From Labyrinthula sp. Ha (Eukaryota > Sar > Bigyra > Labyrinthulida > Labyrinthulaceae), in the NCBI GenBank assembly GCA_015227615.1, contig JAALGZ010000053.1, positions 62,001 through 126,000 on the forward strand: 64,000 nucleotides of DNA, written 5' to 3'. A program made the translations under genes and the position numbers. Below the pieces are notes generated by a model. The model was not told where the DNA came from. It saw nothing but the letters and a program-made list of their open reading frames with translations, and made no database searches. Below, one piece after another: positions 1 to 10,882 of this stretch (its first letter is position 1; each line of letters begins with the position of its first letter).

Positions 1-472
1 AAAGCTCTAGCCTGAGCGTTGTCTTGAACAATTCAGCTTGGACACTAAAGTATTTTCCTCGTTTGAACCTTTAACACTCTATGAAATGTTTAACTTTTTG
101 GCTATTTAAGCTTTATCCTATGAAGAGAAGTAGGCCTAAAAACGTCTGTCAGAGTATTTAGTTTTAGTTTTAGTTTATTCTTGCACAAACTCTGTAAAAG
201 TGTGAATATACACAAAATAGTTAAATATACAATACTTTCACAAATCAAACTTTAAAACTCCGAAACGTGGCAACGTGTATTCGAAATTCAGTAATACAAC
301 ATTCGTTTTCTATTACGAAGAAAACCCCACTAAACAGTTAAATTCCCTATTTTCATGGCACATTTCTCGTTCCCAGGTTTCCGTTAACGACGGGCAGTTC
401 ATGTACTAAAAACTATAACCGTTGAAAACAGTGGCTCGATCAGACAGCAAAATTCAGCAAATTTAAAATGCA
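1..472. other. 5' flank of the ROCO-like gene
   Basis: AT-rich, with no ORF of note. It holds three tandem TTTAGT hexamers near 157-177 and a CCGTTA (reverse TAACGG) MYB-type hexamer at 381-386, about 87 bp upstream of the ROCO-like start codon. I see no clear TATA box and no RNA gene. Confidence 0.6.
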
Positions 473-491
473 ATGCCAATCTCAACAATAA
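468..491 (+). promoter_or_regulatory. Seven-codon upstream ORF overlapping the ROCO-like start
   Basis: An ATG at 468 lies five bases before the chosen start at 473, in another frame, and reads seven codons to TAA at 489-491. Its -3 base is A, a favourable context. If the mRNA begins upstream of 468, ribosomes would have to skip this ATG by leaky scanning, or re-initiate. The other possibility is that transcription starts between the two ATGs. Confidence 0.4.
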
Positions 492-3400
492 ACATCTCGC
501 TTCCGACTGTGCGTACTCTAACAGGCTCTGAGTTGCTATCAGCAAGCTTAAATGATCTTCAAAACATAGAATCTCTAACTATCTGCTCCAGTCTAAGAAT
601 ACAACATTTGCTTATAATTCGGAACATTCTCTTCACAACACACACACTTCGATCCCTCTCGCTACCAAGATGCAACTTAAGTAAACAAGGCTGTACGCTG
701 CTTGCTCATGGGTTGGCGTATAATACTTCACTTCTCTCGCTGTCTTTGAAAAATAATCATGTTGAAGCCACAAGTGTTCTATCGTTCTATCTTGCACTAC
801 TAGTGAACCCTAGCTCAGGTTTACTGATCCTTGATCTTTCTCATAACCCTGTTGATAAAGACTGCAAATGGCGAAATAGAATTGAGATGCACTTGGCGCG
901 TAAGAGGGAAAGTCTATTAGTGGATGGATGTGCGTGGAACCTTATTAATGTGTGTGTTATTGGAGCAGTAGGGGCGGGTAAAACGTCTCTGTTGAGTGGA
1001 CTACTTGGTACAAAAAAAGAAAGCTTAAAAAGGACGTATTTGAAAAGAGAAAACCAATATCCTGAATATAATATTATAGTAAATGAAAATGATATTTGGA
1101 AAGATTTGGGGGAAGCTGATCTGTGGAAATGTTCCGTATTTAGAGATGAGTTGAGAACTTCAACTATGAAGAAACGAAGAAGTCAACAGAGGTATTCTAG
1201 AAGACGTCGAAGAATCTCTACAGAGAGAGCTCGCAGAAAGATATCATATGAACGACAGTGGCCACCAGACGAGTTTGAGGAGAAACAAACTGTTATAGTA
1301 TATCCTCAGTATACAGTCAAGGAATACAAGGCTATTCTCAACAGGTACTTACCAGCTGAGAATGAGTTTGAAGATCCTCCTATGGCAGAGAGAAAGGTTT
1401 CAAACAACTCTGCGCAAAGACAACCTTGGTCTACGGAAAAGAGAAAGGTAACTCTTCCGCAGCTTAATCCTAGAATATCAGTAGAAAGGGTTAGCGTATC
1501 TCGAAAGAGGAAATCTGACCGTCGCCGGAAGAATGTATTATCTCATAAAGCTGCTACTCTTGTTGGGCGTGTCGACCGAACAAATTCTAGACTCTCTACA
1601 AGGTTGCAATCGGTTGATTCAGACCTCCAATCAGAGAGAACCTTCAATATGTTTGTGAAACAGAGAGTTGGCTCTAGTCCGCACTCGCAGCGAACACTCT
1701 CATCACCTGACTTCTATCAAAGATCATCAATCTCAAGAACGCCCTCCGTTTTTTCACAAAATCTTAGACTAGAGATGCCTCCCATTGAGACGACTGATCT
1801 CATCAAAGGTCTGGATTGGAGTGAAGAAGAAATTTCAAAATGTCTGCCTTTGTCAACCCTTCCAGGGGCAACACTCACTGAACTTGCTGAACCTGGGGAT
1901 GTATTGCTTCCTGCAGCAACCCCGGTTTTTCCGTCAAACCAATTGAATTTTCACATTACTAAGGTGTCTGTTGGAGAAATGAGAGCTCGAAAATTTTCTA
2001 CTAAGCCACCTCCACAACTTTCGGAAACAGGTTTGCTTGGGCTGAAGCTTGCAATTCCTTCCAAAACTATTTTGTTATATGTCTTTGATGCCTCGAATCT
2101 GCACTCCAAAATAAATTTCATGCACTCTATATTAGTTCCATTGCTGAGCAAGCATAGTGTTCTACTTTGTGCCAATTATGCGACTTTAGCTGTGAAAAAT
2201 CGAGGCCCTCTTTCGGCTAAGCAAATCAAGCAACATAACAGAATTTTGAATGATCTTCTGGTGAAGTACTTTGGGCAATTTATTGACAAGTTTGTGTATA
2301 ACTTCGATGAGCAAATGGTTTATTTTCCAATTTTTACCAAACCAGGAATCATGAGACGAAAATCAAGTCGAAGTGTGGTGAGTAGTGAAACATCTATTGA
2401 CGGTAATCTTTCCAGTGGCGGAGTAGAAACACCAACCTTTCAGTCTCGTTTTGGACGTGGGTTCTATAACATCAAGAAAGCCTTACGCAAGAAAGCTGAA
2501 AGTATCTTAAGTACAACCTATCCTATTCCCAGCACTTGGGCAAAAGTTTACCTCCAACTTTCTTCAAAGTTTCTAAGTCGTGCAAAGTTTGAGTTTATTC
2601 CTATCTCTCGATTGTCACTGTTAGGCACTACTGGCAACAAAGTAAAAGAAAATGAAATTATGCATTTGTTGAAACATTTACGAAAGATATTCCCGGTTGT
2701 GTATAATGACTTAACCCACACTACAGGCGAAATGGAAAAAGTGGGCGAGGCTGTTTTATGCCTGAAGCCACAAACAATTCTTGAATTAATGCTCAGATTG
2801 AAGAGGGGTAAGTTCTTTTCACAAGCTCTCGGGCAGTTGCTGGAACAGGCCCATCTAGGAAAAGATTTTGAAAATTTGAAGAATTATGGAATTGCTAGCA
2901 GTGACCTTATACAAGAGTTCATTCGCAGCGCTATTCGCGGTCTGAGGCTTCCAATGCAAAGTCGTGCCTCAACTGATTCAGCTATAGAACTTTTACCATT
3001 TACAGCATTTCAATCATTTTCTCATTCTTTCTGTGAAACTGAAGTTGAATTTCCCCAAATTCATGCCTTTTTTTCGCAATTCCTGCAAGAAAATAATGTT
3101 ATTGTCCCAGTTAGATCTGTCTCTAGTTCTAACTCTACTCTAGGTGTAGATGGTGATGAATTTCTGGTACCAAACTATCTTCCTGTCGTAACAAACCCAC
3201 GAAAAGAAATTGCTAAATATTGTGCAAAGGCAAAACGGAGTCATATTTTGCGATTTAGCACAACGAAGTCTTTTGTTTCAACAGAGAATACAACCAGTTC
3301 TGCGGAAAAGATTGATGTGAAGAAGTTTGTAGGAAAGTTTAATGTCGAACGGGGTTCAGTAGATTTGTATCATTTTGGCTTTCTAATCGCTTCCATTTTC

Positions 3401-4243
3401 AATAGTACCAATAAGCAGTTTATTGAAAAACAAAAAAGCAAACAGGTCATAGATTTCTCTGCGATTCAAACCGAAGAAAGAGAAGAACAAGAATCAAAGA
3501 ACAAGGACACTCTTTTCACCAATATGTGGAAAAAATTTATCGAAAAACCAGCACTTGTTGATTCCTCTGATCTTTCCCAAGCGTCTCTTGGTGTAAGTTT
3601 GCTGCCCCTTAACGGGGGGTCAAAACCCAAGCGAACCATATATCAGAACTATGCTCACATAAATAAGGGAACAAAAGAAGAATGCGTTATTGCTTTGTTT
3701 CCCCAGGCTAGACACGATGTAGTCCAAATAATGATGCTCTATCCAGACAACGTTTATAGATACCTCTCTGTTCTGAGAAATGCTTTGAACTTTATTCATT
3801 CTAAGACTGGTGCTCATTGTAGCACCTCTGATTCTTCGATTTTACTCCAAATTACTGCTTGCAAGTTGAAAACTAAGTTGAAGAAGGCTCTCGCACAGGG
3901 AAATCTTAGACAAAGAAGGAAAACAACTTCCAGGTTTGATACTTTTGAAGAGAAAACTAAGGGTGGTCAGACTGCAGTTACTGTGCACGAAAATGGTAAG
4001 TTCTTGAGCTATAGAGCCTCCAAGGAATTGTTTAAAGACATTTCTTCTTTAGACGAAAAGGTAGGTATTGAAACTTTTCAAGAGTATGCAAGTAGAATGA
4101 ACAAAGTCGCAGGAAAAAAGCTATATGACTGGCAGACAGTTAGGGAACATTACTGGCATATTGCGCCCTGGATGCCTCAGGAAGAGGAGAAAGTTCAAAT
4201 GAAACTAGAACTCGGAATAGACGACTTTATGTTGGATATATGA
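473..4243 (+). CDS. LRR-Roc-COR (ROCO-like) protein without a kinase domain
   Basis: A single 1256-residue ORF ending in TGA. Residues 30-130 hold about three ribonuclease-inhibitor-type leucine-rich repeats. A P-loop, GAVGAGKTS, follows at 164-172 after a VCVI strand, as in Roc GTPase domains. A basic, Ser/Arg-rich insertion of about 350 residues then interrupts the domain before a LLYVFDASN strand near 535. The usual DxxG and THxD nucleotide motifs are not evident (VLLCANYA stands where THxD is expected), so GTP hydrolysis is doubtful. Residues about 650-990 match the COR pattern: the IPSTWAKVYLQL helix, a GEAVLCLKPQTILELML segment and FLVPNYLP. The last 250 residues match nothing I know and contain no kinase motifs. 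ROCO proteins usually act as dimeric signalling scaffolds; a cytosolic signalling role is inferred. It stands alone, with no partner gene for 5 kb downstream. Confidence 0.75.
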   Translation: MPISTINISLPTVRTLTGSELLSASLNDLQNIESLTICSSLRIQHLLIIRNILFTTHTLRSLSLPRCNLSKQGCTLLAHGLAYNTSLLSLSLKNNHVEATSVLSFYLALLVNPSSGLLILDLSHNPVDKDCKWRNRIEMHLARKRESLLVDGCAWNLINVCVIGAVGAGKTSLLSGLLGTKKESLKRTYLKRENQYPEYNIIVNENDIWKDLGEADLWKCSVFRDELRTSTMKKRRSQQRYSRRRRRISTERARRKISYERQWPPDEFEEKQTVIVYPQYTVKEYKAILNRYLPAENEFEDPPMAERKVSNNSAQRQPWSTEKRKVTLPQLNPRISVERVSVSRKRKSDRRRKNVLSHKAATLVGRVDRTNSRLSTRLQSVDSDLQSERTFNMFVKQRVGSSPHSQRTLSSPDFYQRSSISRTPSVFSQNLRLEMPPIETTDLIKGLDWSEEEISKCLPLSTLPGATLTELAEPGDVLLPAATPVFPSNQLNFHITKVSVGEMRARKFSTKPPPQLSETGLLGLKLAIPSKTILLYVFDASNLHSKINFMHSILVPLLSKHSVLLCANYATLAVKNRGPLSAKQIKQHNRILNDLLVKYFGQFIDKFVYNFDEQMVYFPIFTKPGIMRRKSSRSVVSSETSIDGNLSSGGVETPTFQSRFGRGFYNIKKALRKKAESILSTTYPIPSTWAKVYLQLSSKFLSRAKFEFIPISRLSLLGTTGNKVKENEIMHLLKHLRKIFPVVYNDLTHTTGEMEKVGEAVLCLKPQTILELMLRLKRGKFFSQALGQLLEQAHLGKDFENLKNYGIASSDLIQEFIRSAIRGLRLPMQSRASTDSAIELLPFTAFQSFSHSFCETEVEFPQIHAFFSQFLQENNVIVPVRSVSSSNSTLGVDGDEFLVPNYLPVVTNPRKEIAKYCAKAKRSHILRFSTTKSFVSTENTTSSAEKIDVKKFVGKFNVERGSVDLYHFGFLIASIFNSTNKQFIEKQKSKQVIDFSAIQTEEREEQESKNKDTLFTNMWKKFIEKPALVDSSDLSQASLGVSLLPLNGGSKPKRTIYQNYAHINKGTKEECVIALFPQARHDVVQIMMLYPDNVYRYLSVLRNALNFIHSKTGAHCSTSDSSILLQITACKLKTKLKKALAQGNLRQRRKTTSRFDTFEEKTKGGQTAVTVHENGKFLSYRASKELFKDISSLDEKVGIETFQEYASRMNKVAGKKLYDWQTVREHYWHIAPWMPQEEEKVQMKLELGIDDFMLDI

Positions 4244-5905
4244 TGGCATATGTTTCTGTCCTGTTGTTTTTGGCAGTTTTACTTTTGGTTTTGGCGATGT
4301 ATGAAAAAGTTGTTGTTTTATTAGAATAAGTTTAGTATGGTAGATATACTTAGTATTTAAATAGTTCCTAACATTCTCTTAGAATTGGAACCATTTCTTC
4401 TATCTTTTTCTATCGTTTGCCGTTTTGCCCAAGCAATGTTTGAGGGTTACGATAAACTGCTTCATCCTGGAGACAGTGCAAGTTAAATCTTCATTTTTTC
4501 TTTATATCTCATTGAAACATTCATAGACTTCCTTACCAAAACAATCAACTCTCTTTAACGTAGAGAAAGAGAAAAACTTTGTGCAAGTAGGAGTCTGTTC
4601 CACTTGTACACTTACGAATGAAACCAGGCCGTTTGGAGGTCTGTGTTCATTTAATTTTTGGTAGAGAATAAGGTTTATTAAAAGCTTTTTGATGACAACA
4701 CATAAATGTGGAAATTAGATAATTGCACGAGAAAGAACTAGCAACGATTTTGCTTTGGGGTTAGATGCCTGAACAGTAAGGTAAGAGTACTAAGAATTGC
4801 GTTGTCTCATGAATGTACTCATTCGAAGAGACCTTAGCTCAGATTATGTGATACTGTGTAGTTATTAATTTAGGGTTGTTTTCTTTTTGACGATTCATTT
4901 ACACCAATGAAAAACTTGTGCACAAAAAAATTTTACATTGAAAGGGAAAAACTCAAAGATGATACTTCAAGCTACATTGTGCAATGGAAGTCGAACCATC
5001 TTTGCAACACCGGTCAACACTTGAGACCCAGTCAAAAAATGTAGGATTCGTAAACATATGAACAAAGTTATGTATCAGAAGATTGCTGTTCCTAAAGAAT
5101 ACGAGGCTATATGAAGTTAAGTTTTTAGTTTCAATATGCAAGTCTTTCTAATCTGACTTAGAGTTTCGAGTGTGATTTGGCGCCGTCATGGTCATGAATA
5201 CCTGCAACTAGCAGAAATAAGCATCCCTTCCTGGACAAGCGTATTCGGGCAATTCGGCTTGTTTAGTTGAGGAGTGTCTGCGTATGTGCCTTTCTGCATA
5301 TATGCAAGGTTTTAAGACTCGTACTCATTCTTCAGGATTAACTAGCCCTTAGCCAGTATATCTACTATTTCTTGCGTCTCTTCAACTCTCTCTATATTAA
5401 AAAAGTCTTAGCACAAACTTCATGAATTGAGTGCTGCGTCACCTTTTCTCTTCCCCGACATATTAGTCGTCAGAAACCTATCTGTTCACCGTATTCTAGA
5501 TATAATGCTTTCTATTTACTCCTTTTCCTTTCCTATTGCATTTTACGCCGAAGTTCATCAGACCGTCTAAAAATACACTGTACCACGTCATCAACCCTAA
5601 CATTAGTGTCATTTTACCACACCTCATATCTTTCAATTCTGTTTCAATAAAACCAAGGCACTTCATTGAATTCAAGTAGAACTTTCCCCAAACCCCATGT
5701 ATCTACCAGAATTAGTACACATTCCTACAATTAGAGCAATCTTATACATATCAAACACTAATCATAGTTTCACCGTCCTTCCACGCGATAATCTTAGATT
5801 ACTTCTTCAGTTCAAGTTGCTTTCTTTATCTTGGTGTAAGGTTTTAGTTAGCTCATTAGAAACTTTTTTTCTGGCTCTAGTTGCTTGTATCATAAGTAGG
5901 AATCG

Positions 5906-6369
5906 GAGTTGATTCATTGATAATCTATCAATAAATTTCTTTTTCATATTTTTCTTATCTATTGATTCTGATAATACTCTAACCATTTTGACTGATTATT
6001 GATAATCATTCCATTATCGATACAAAGCTGGGCCACATGATCGTGGGTTAAATAGTCAAAAAAATATTCATTTTTGAACCGTATGAGATCCTGTATAAGA
6101 AGTCCAACTTATATGCTATTGCTACATTTTTCCCATGCCGTGCAGCCTTTTCATATAGGTTCTCACTCATTGCAAGAATAAAGAAGCAATTATTTAGTCA
6201 TCTGGCCTAACGCGGTGTGGACTAGTTTTCCATTATGAATAATTTGATAATCAGAATAAATTCTCAATCATGGAATACCAATTAAAATCCAAATTCTTTT
6301 ATTGCTAATCAGAACCATAACAATTATCAAGTAATTATTGATGTACTTCATCAAATTCGTTGTCTAGTG
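5906..6369 (+). repeat. MITE-like dispersed repeat, copy 1
   Basis: About 464 bp. It begins GTTGATTCATTGATAATC and ends near ATTATTGATG...TCAAATTCG, so the ends are imperfect inverted repeats (TTGATTTATTGATAA against TTATTGAT...AAATCA). It shares ATTCTGATA...ACCATTTTGA and GCCACATGA with the copies at 41843, 49853 and 63861. There is no coding capacity. It looks like a non-autonomous DNA transposon of the MITE type; the family and any target duplication could not be fixed. Confidence 0.6.
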
Positions 6370-9102
6370 GCTACCAGGAAAATTTTGATTTTACCTGACA
6401 TATTTTCTTCATGTTTTTGGAATTAGAACTTCTGTTGGATGTTGATCATGTTCGGTTCTATTATCAATCTCTCTTCAAGGACTTCTCTTTTGCGTATCTT
6501 TAAGAATAATTGGGTGTTGGTCTTGCACATTATGATGAAATCAATTTCTGAGCATCTCCAATTTCTTTTCTTGCTCCAGAACTATGCTCAAAAATTGCTT
6601 ATCTCCTTTGCTCCATTAAAAAAGTCTGAGAGAATGTCAGATAGTTACAGTTTAATGACTAAGTGTTGAAGTAACTTCCTTTCCTTTTGTTCTGATTGAA
6701 AATTCATAGCTGCCATGATCTATCACTTCCGTGCACAGTGCTATAACTCTCAAGTCAGTATGGATTTATGAGCCTTTTTTATGATTCAACGACTTAGCTT
6801 TCTGCAGTTTTGACAATAATTATATGCCTTGCTTTGTTCCTTTGCCTGCTTGGAGCAAGTATTTTGTTAATATATTAACGTACAGAGTTTAGTTTCAACA
6901 CTTGAATTTTTCTTTAAAAAAGTTGCCAAGCTTCTTTGTCCATGACCCTATAAGAATTAGTGGTTATAGTATTAACCCCGCCTATTCTGTTCCCCACTAT
7001 ATAGGGATATTTGATAAGAATAGGAATCAGTTTTTGTAGGTCACCCTATGGAACGTCATTCTTAATGGTAGTACCAATAGCAGAACCTGGGCTAATAGGC
7101 CACGAAACCCAAACCTCAACCTATAGACAAAACATAGAGGGTGGGTGGGAATAAAGTCAAGTGCGCTAAAAGGTACCAAGTAAATATTAAAAGTTAAAAA
7201 ATATTGGAATCTGAACTTGCCTTATCCTAGCGTAGCGGGGAGCCTTTCATGCACTCTGCGTCCTTAACAATGGCACCCATGACTCGGTCCTTCCTCCTCA
7301 CTCGGCCCTCAATGAAGATGAAGATAGATTTACATTCTCTTCCTTGTCTTCAGGATAGATACGTTGGAGTATGTACATAAGCTATGAAAAAAGGGCTAGG
7401 AAAAAGGGAATGACACTTTCAAAAACCAGAGGTTAAATGTGAAATTTCAGAAAATTCAGATTTCTTAACAGAATGGAGATTTTAGAGTTAGAAGGTCTTA
7501 GTCAACCCAGGAAATATTTCTGACATTTGATGAGATCCGAAATTCAGAGACATCATTCTAGAAACAGCATCTATCGTATCTTCATTCCATCTTTAGCATT
7601 CTTCGCTTACGGTATTATTTTGTGCATGGTGAAGTTTGATCTAGTTATGTCAATCAAAACTGTATAGATTAGGCTTCCCTTGAATGGGATTATTACATTT
7701 AGCATCTTCTTGCTCAGTTAGTTCATCGTTTCTTCGTTTTCCTGACTTCCTTCTTCCTTTCGTCATTTTCTTGATTGATTTGTTTCTTTGCCGGTGTTCA
7801 GATTGGAGTTTTGGAAAATAATGTTTTAATACTACCAATAAGGGTAGCCTACCATTGGCTATCTTGGAAGAAATCTCTTTCTTACAAATGTGGCTGGCTG
7901 AGAAAAACTCGCTCTTTCTCAGTGTCTCAACCATTTTTTAGCAAGTTCTTGAAATGCAAGACCATTTGTGCTCGTACACAGGGCATAACCTTTGATAGTT
8001 CTGAGCTGGTAGGAGGTAAGATGGTCAACATACGCAAAGACACTGATGATTGATCTGGAATATTTGCTTCATTAACTCGCAATGCACCCAAGATTGATCA
8101 GTTTTCACCGATGCTCAAAGTGATTTCTTTTTGTTCACTTTTCCCCTTTCCAAGAATTTTAAAACTCTTATCTGGTCTAATACATCGCATACATAATTAA
8201 TGTAGAGAATAAAATAGTCGATCTGTGCTCCTGGTGTACCTCGACTATATTAGTTGTCGAAGAGTAGATGTTATCCACCTATATTCAATATCCTTCTTAG
8301 GATTCCTTAATTGCATTAACGTTACTTAACGTGAAAGTAAGCAATATTTCTTACATCTATCAGATAGAATAGACACCCCCCATGTAGTTCCAAAGGTTAA
8401 TCTATAGAAAACTCCATTGGAAAAAGCTAGTTTGTTTGTTTGGTGCCGTCTGCTATCTAAATTGAAATATCATGGGAGAAACTAAGGTTAATACAACTTT
8501 AACAATGAACGTTATCGTGAATGAATGAACAAAACTGTAGATTGGATTGGCAGGGACTTACTTAGTATATGAGACAAGGTATCCTTACAGTTTGTTTGAC
8601 CTGATATCAGCAAAGTGCAAAAAAGAATGCTAACAGGAAAATCATATTCCCACGAAGAATTACCGCCACCAAAAAGGCCCAAACACAAGAAGACTTCAAG
8701 TATTATGGTTTAACATTAACGCTATGAAGAGCAAGTTGCCTAACCAACTTCCTTACATTAGTAAACAATGAGCAGGATCCTAGGATGCGGGTAAAACTGA
8801 ACCTGGCCATGAACTGTGAATAATACCCCAATTCGGTCACAACGGACAAGAAGAAAGGCTTTGCTTGGTTTTCAGGTTTCTAGGAGTATCTAGACAGCCA
8901 TATTTATAAGTACTTGGTAAACTATCTTAATTTGCTTTTAAGATTTCCTTATGTATTTTCCTTCATAAGAGATTCTTTTAATATTACCTAATTTAACATT
9001 GCAGAAAATATTTAAAAAGCTGGTCCTTATTCAATTTTAAATATGCTTTACCAATAGTTTCCATGGAATATTTTCCAATTGGGATTCCTAGTTCTTCTAG
9101 TC

Positions 9103-9108
9103 TAACGG
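9103..9108 (+). promoter_or_regulatory. TAACGG MYB-type hexamer upstream of the PH-domain gene
   Basis: TAACGGTTAA lies 160 bp upstream of the start at 9269. The same hexamer recurs upstream of seven other genes in this window. AACGG is a known core of MYB binding sites; binding here is inference. Confidence 0.35.
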
Positions 9109-9111
9109 TTA

Positions 9112-9126
9112 ATGACGTAGCGTCAT
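9112..9126. promoter_or_regulatory. Perfect palindrome ATGACG-tag-CGTCAT
   Basis: A 6-bp perfect inverted repeat with a 3-bp spacer, carrying two TGACG half sites of the kind bound by bZIP factors. It lies about 145 bp upstream of the PH-domain gene start. Confidence 0.4.
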
Positions 9127-9140
9127 GTCGTCTACACTAG

Positions 9141-9157
9141 CAGATGTTAAACATCTG
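9141..9157. promoter_or_regulatory. Perfect palindrome CAGATGTT-a-AACATCTG
   Basis: An 8-bp perfect inverted repeat around one central base, only 14 bp after the previous palindrome and about 110 bp upstream of the PH-domain gene. It could be a dimeric factor site or part of the 5' UTR. Two perfect palindromes this close together are unlikely by chance in AT-rich DNA. Confidence 0.4.
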
Positions 9158-9268
9158 TTTATTCACCGTTGCCGATCAGAATTACGCCCAAAATAACATC
9201 TCAATTGCGACTACAGCGCAAAAGAAGGGCATCCAAACTTCAAACGGACAACAAACAGAGACTGAAGA

Positions 9269-10753
9269 ATGCAAAAGTTTTCGGAAATAGGAAAAATAGT
9301 TGAGAATTTAATAAATGCTGCGATCTCTCCCTCTCCACCAGAAGAAGATAAGAAAGAAAAAACAAAGCTCACAACCCACGGAAAGAGAATGAACAATACT
9401 CTCGCGAAGCCTCCGTTTAGGTCTCAAACTTTTAACCTCCAACGAGCCCTAACTACTTATACAGCAACATCTTCAGAGAGATTTAGTTCTAACATTCGGA
9501 GAAAAAAAGAATCTGCTGATATGCCAGGCTATGCTTCTGAAGATTCTGTTTCGGAGTCTTCTTCAGAAATTGATGCGGTTTCAGTGGATAAACAACTGGC
9601 AGCAGTAAAGAAATACTTTAGTCAAATGGAGGGAAGTGGAGTCACTTATGCAACTACAAAGGCATTAGTTTCGAGCAATGATCAAGATTTGTCAAGTTTA
9701 AAAGAGCATGAAGGAAAAATTATTCACTATGGACATCTTTCTATTCAAGGAACCAGCCCGCAAAGTTGGCAGGAGTATTTTTTCATCCTGCGAAAAACTG
9801 GTTTGACTTATTTCTTGAAGAAATATAAAAGGAGAGTCCTCAAGTATATTGAGGTTGAACCATCAGTGGCAGAAACCCAGGCTTTTGAAGGTGAAGAAGA
9901 TGATTTAATTGACTTTTCTCGAGATGATGCATACTCAGCGGTTACACGAACAAATTCTGTTTTCCAAAAAACCGAAAGATTAGGTACGTTGATGAGAGAT
10001 CCTCCAAAGGCAGCCAAGACCGAACCTGTGAATAAGCGAGGACAAAGAAAGAAGAGAAAAATTGAGACGAAAGCCCAGGGACAACTTTACTTTGTGGAGC
10101 TTGCAACTCCAACTGGTCACGTCGTTGATGATTTAAGTCTTTCTAAATTTCCTTCCTCAATGCTTGGAAACCGAAAGAACTGCTTTTTGATGCAAACTGA
10201 TAAAAAGATGTTTGTATTAAATAGTCGGTCAGAGGATGAAAAACTGGATTGGTTGACCGCCATAGACAAAACGTATAATGTGTTTGTGAAGAAGCTTGTG
10301 CATAAGGTGGCTATAATGGAACTATCCTGGAGCTTTGCTGATGAAATTAGTAGAGTTGGGTCTTTTGCTAGTAAGAGAGGGAATCAAGGCGGAGTAAAAG
10401 AGAAAAAGATAATGAACAAGATTGTGAAGAAGACTCTTGAAAGAGCTAAAAAGAGAATTAATACAACGAATGTGAGCCGAGAAAAAGCAGGGGAGGAAGA
10501 AGAAATGAGGCGTATCAAGCGACAAATTAAAAAGGTTAATAAGAATGCTCGTGGAAGTTTGTCAAGGATGGAAAAAGCTCAAAAATTACGAATCAGTGCC
10601 AAACGTGGTAATGATGTATACGAAGAAGCCATGCAGGGCCTAAGTGATAAATACGTAGAAGAACTAAGAAAAAAACAGGCAAGATTACTTCAAGTAAAAG
10701 CATTCAAAGCATGGCGACTATACGCTAGCGTTGCAAAATTAGGTGTGCAATAG
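9269..10753 (+). CDS. PH-domain coiled-coil protein
   Basis: 494 residues, intronless, TAG stop. The N-terminal 140 residues are Ser/acidic-rich and probably disordered. A pleckstrin-homology domain spans about 148-345: GHLSIQG and SWQEYFFILRKTGLTYF give the first strands, and FLMQTDKKMFVLNSRSEDEKLDWLTAID gives the last strands and the C-terminal helix with its conserved Trp. The two halves are split by roughly 100 low-complexity, acidic then basic residues. Residues about 370-494 form a highly basic, Lys/Arg-rich predicted coiled coil ending in KAFKAWRLYASVAK. PH domains bind phosphoinositides or proteins, so a membrane or cytoskeletal adaptor is inferred. The gene converges on the PRP4-like kinase with 129 bp between stops. 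Confidence 0.75.
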   Translation: MQKFSEIGKIVENLINAAISPSPPEEDKKEKTKLTTHGKRMNNTLAKPPFRSQTFNLQRALTTYTATSSERFSSNIRRKKESADMPGYASEDSVSESSSEIDAVSVDKQLAAVKKYFSQMEGSGVTYATTKALVSSNDQDLSSLKEHEGKIIHYGHLSIQGTSPQSWQEYFFILRKTGLTYFLKKYKRRVLKYIEVEPSVAETQAFEGEEDDLIDFSRDDAYSAVTRTNSVFQKTERLGTLMRDPPKAAKTEPVNKRGQRKKRKIETKAQGQLYFVELATPTGHVVDDLSLSKFPSSMLGNRKNCFLMQTDKKMFVLNSRSEDEKLDWLTAIDKTYNVFVKKLVHKVAIMELSWSFADEISRVGSFASKRGNQGGVKEKKIMNKIVKKTLERAKKRINTTNVSREKAGEEEEMRRIKRQIKKVNKNARGSLSRMEKAQKLRISAKRGNDVYEEAMQGLSDKYVEELRKKQARLLQVKAFKAWRLYASVAKLGVQ

Positions 10754-10882
10754 GCTATATTGTTCTGAATATGTTGATCTATAAATTTTTATTGCAGTGA
10801 AGATAGTCTCTATTAATTTAGTCCACCGTATTAATAGGGTCTGTTTTGTGTAACCATATTAATTTATTGAACTTAAAAACCT

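Larger units (their letters stand above)
4244..9268. other. Gene-poor AT-rich stretch
   Basis: No convincing gene. It contains the MITE-like copy at 5906-6369 and a patch of noticeably higher GC near 6960-7330. Two short overlapping frames near 7650-8053 (one per strand) have no recognisable similarity. The last 160 bp, upstream of the PH-domain gene, hold a TAACGG hexamer and two perfect palindromes listed separately. Confidence 0.6.

Noticed and set aside
2808-2836. 29-nt GTAAGT...GGCAG segment inside the ROCO-like gene
   Set aside because: Removal would shift the frame and destroy conserved COR sequence (RGKFFSQALGQLLEQ), so it is coding.
4838-4860. TTAGCTCAG resembling a tRNA D-arm
   Set aside because: No acceptor stem or T-arm at the right distance.
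7650-8053. Overlapping frames of 94 and 92 codons on opposite strands
   Set aside because: No recognisable similarity, no shared splice signals, and each frame shadows the other.
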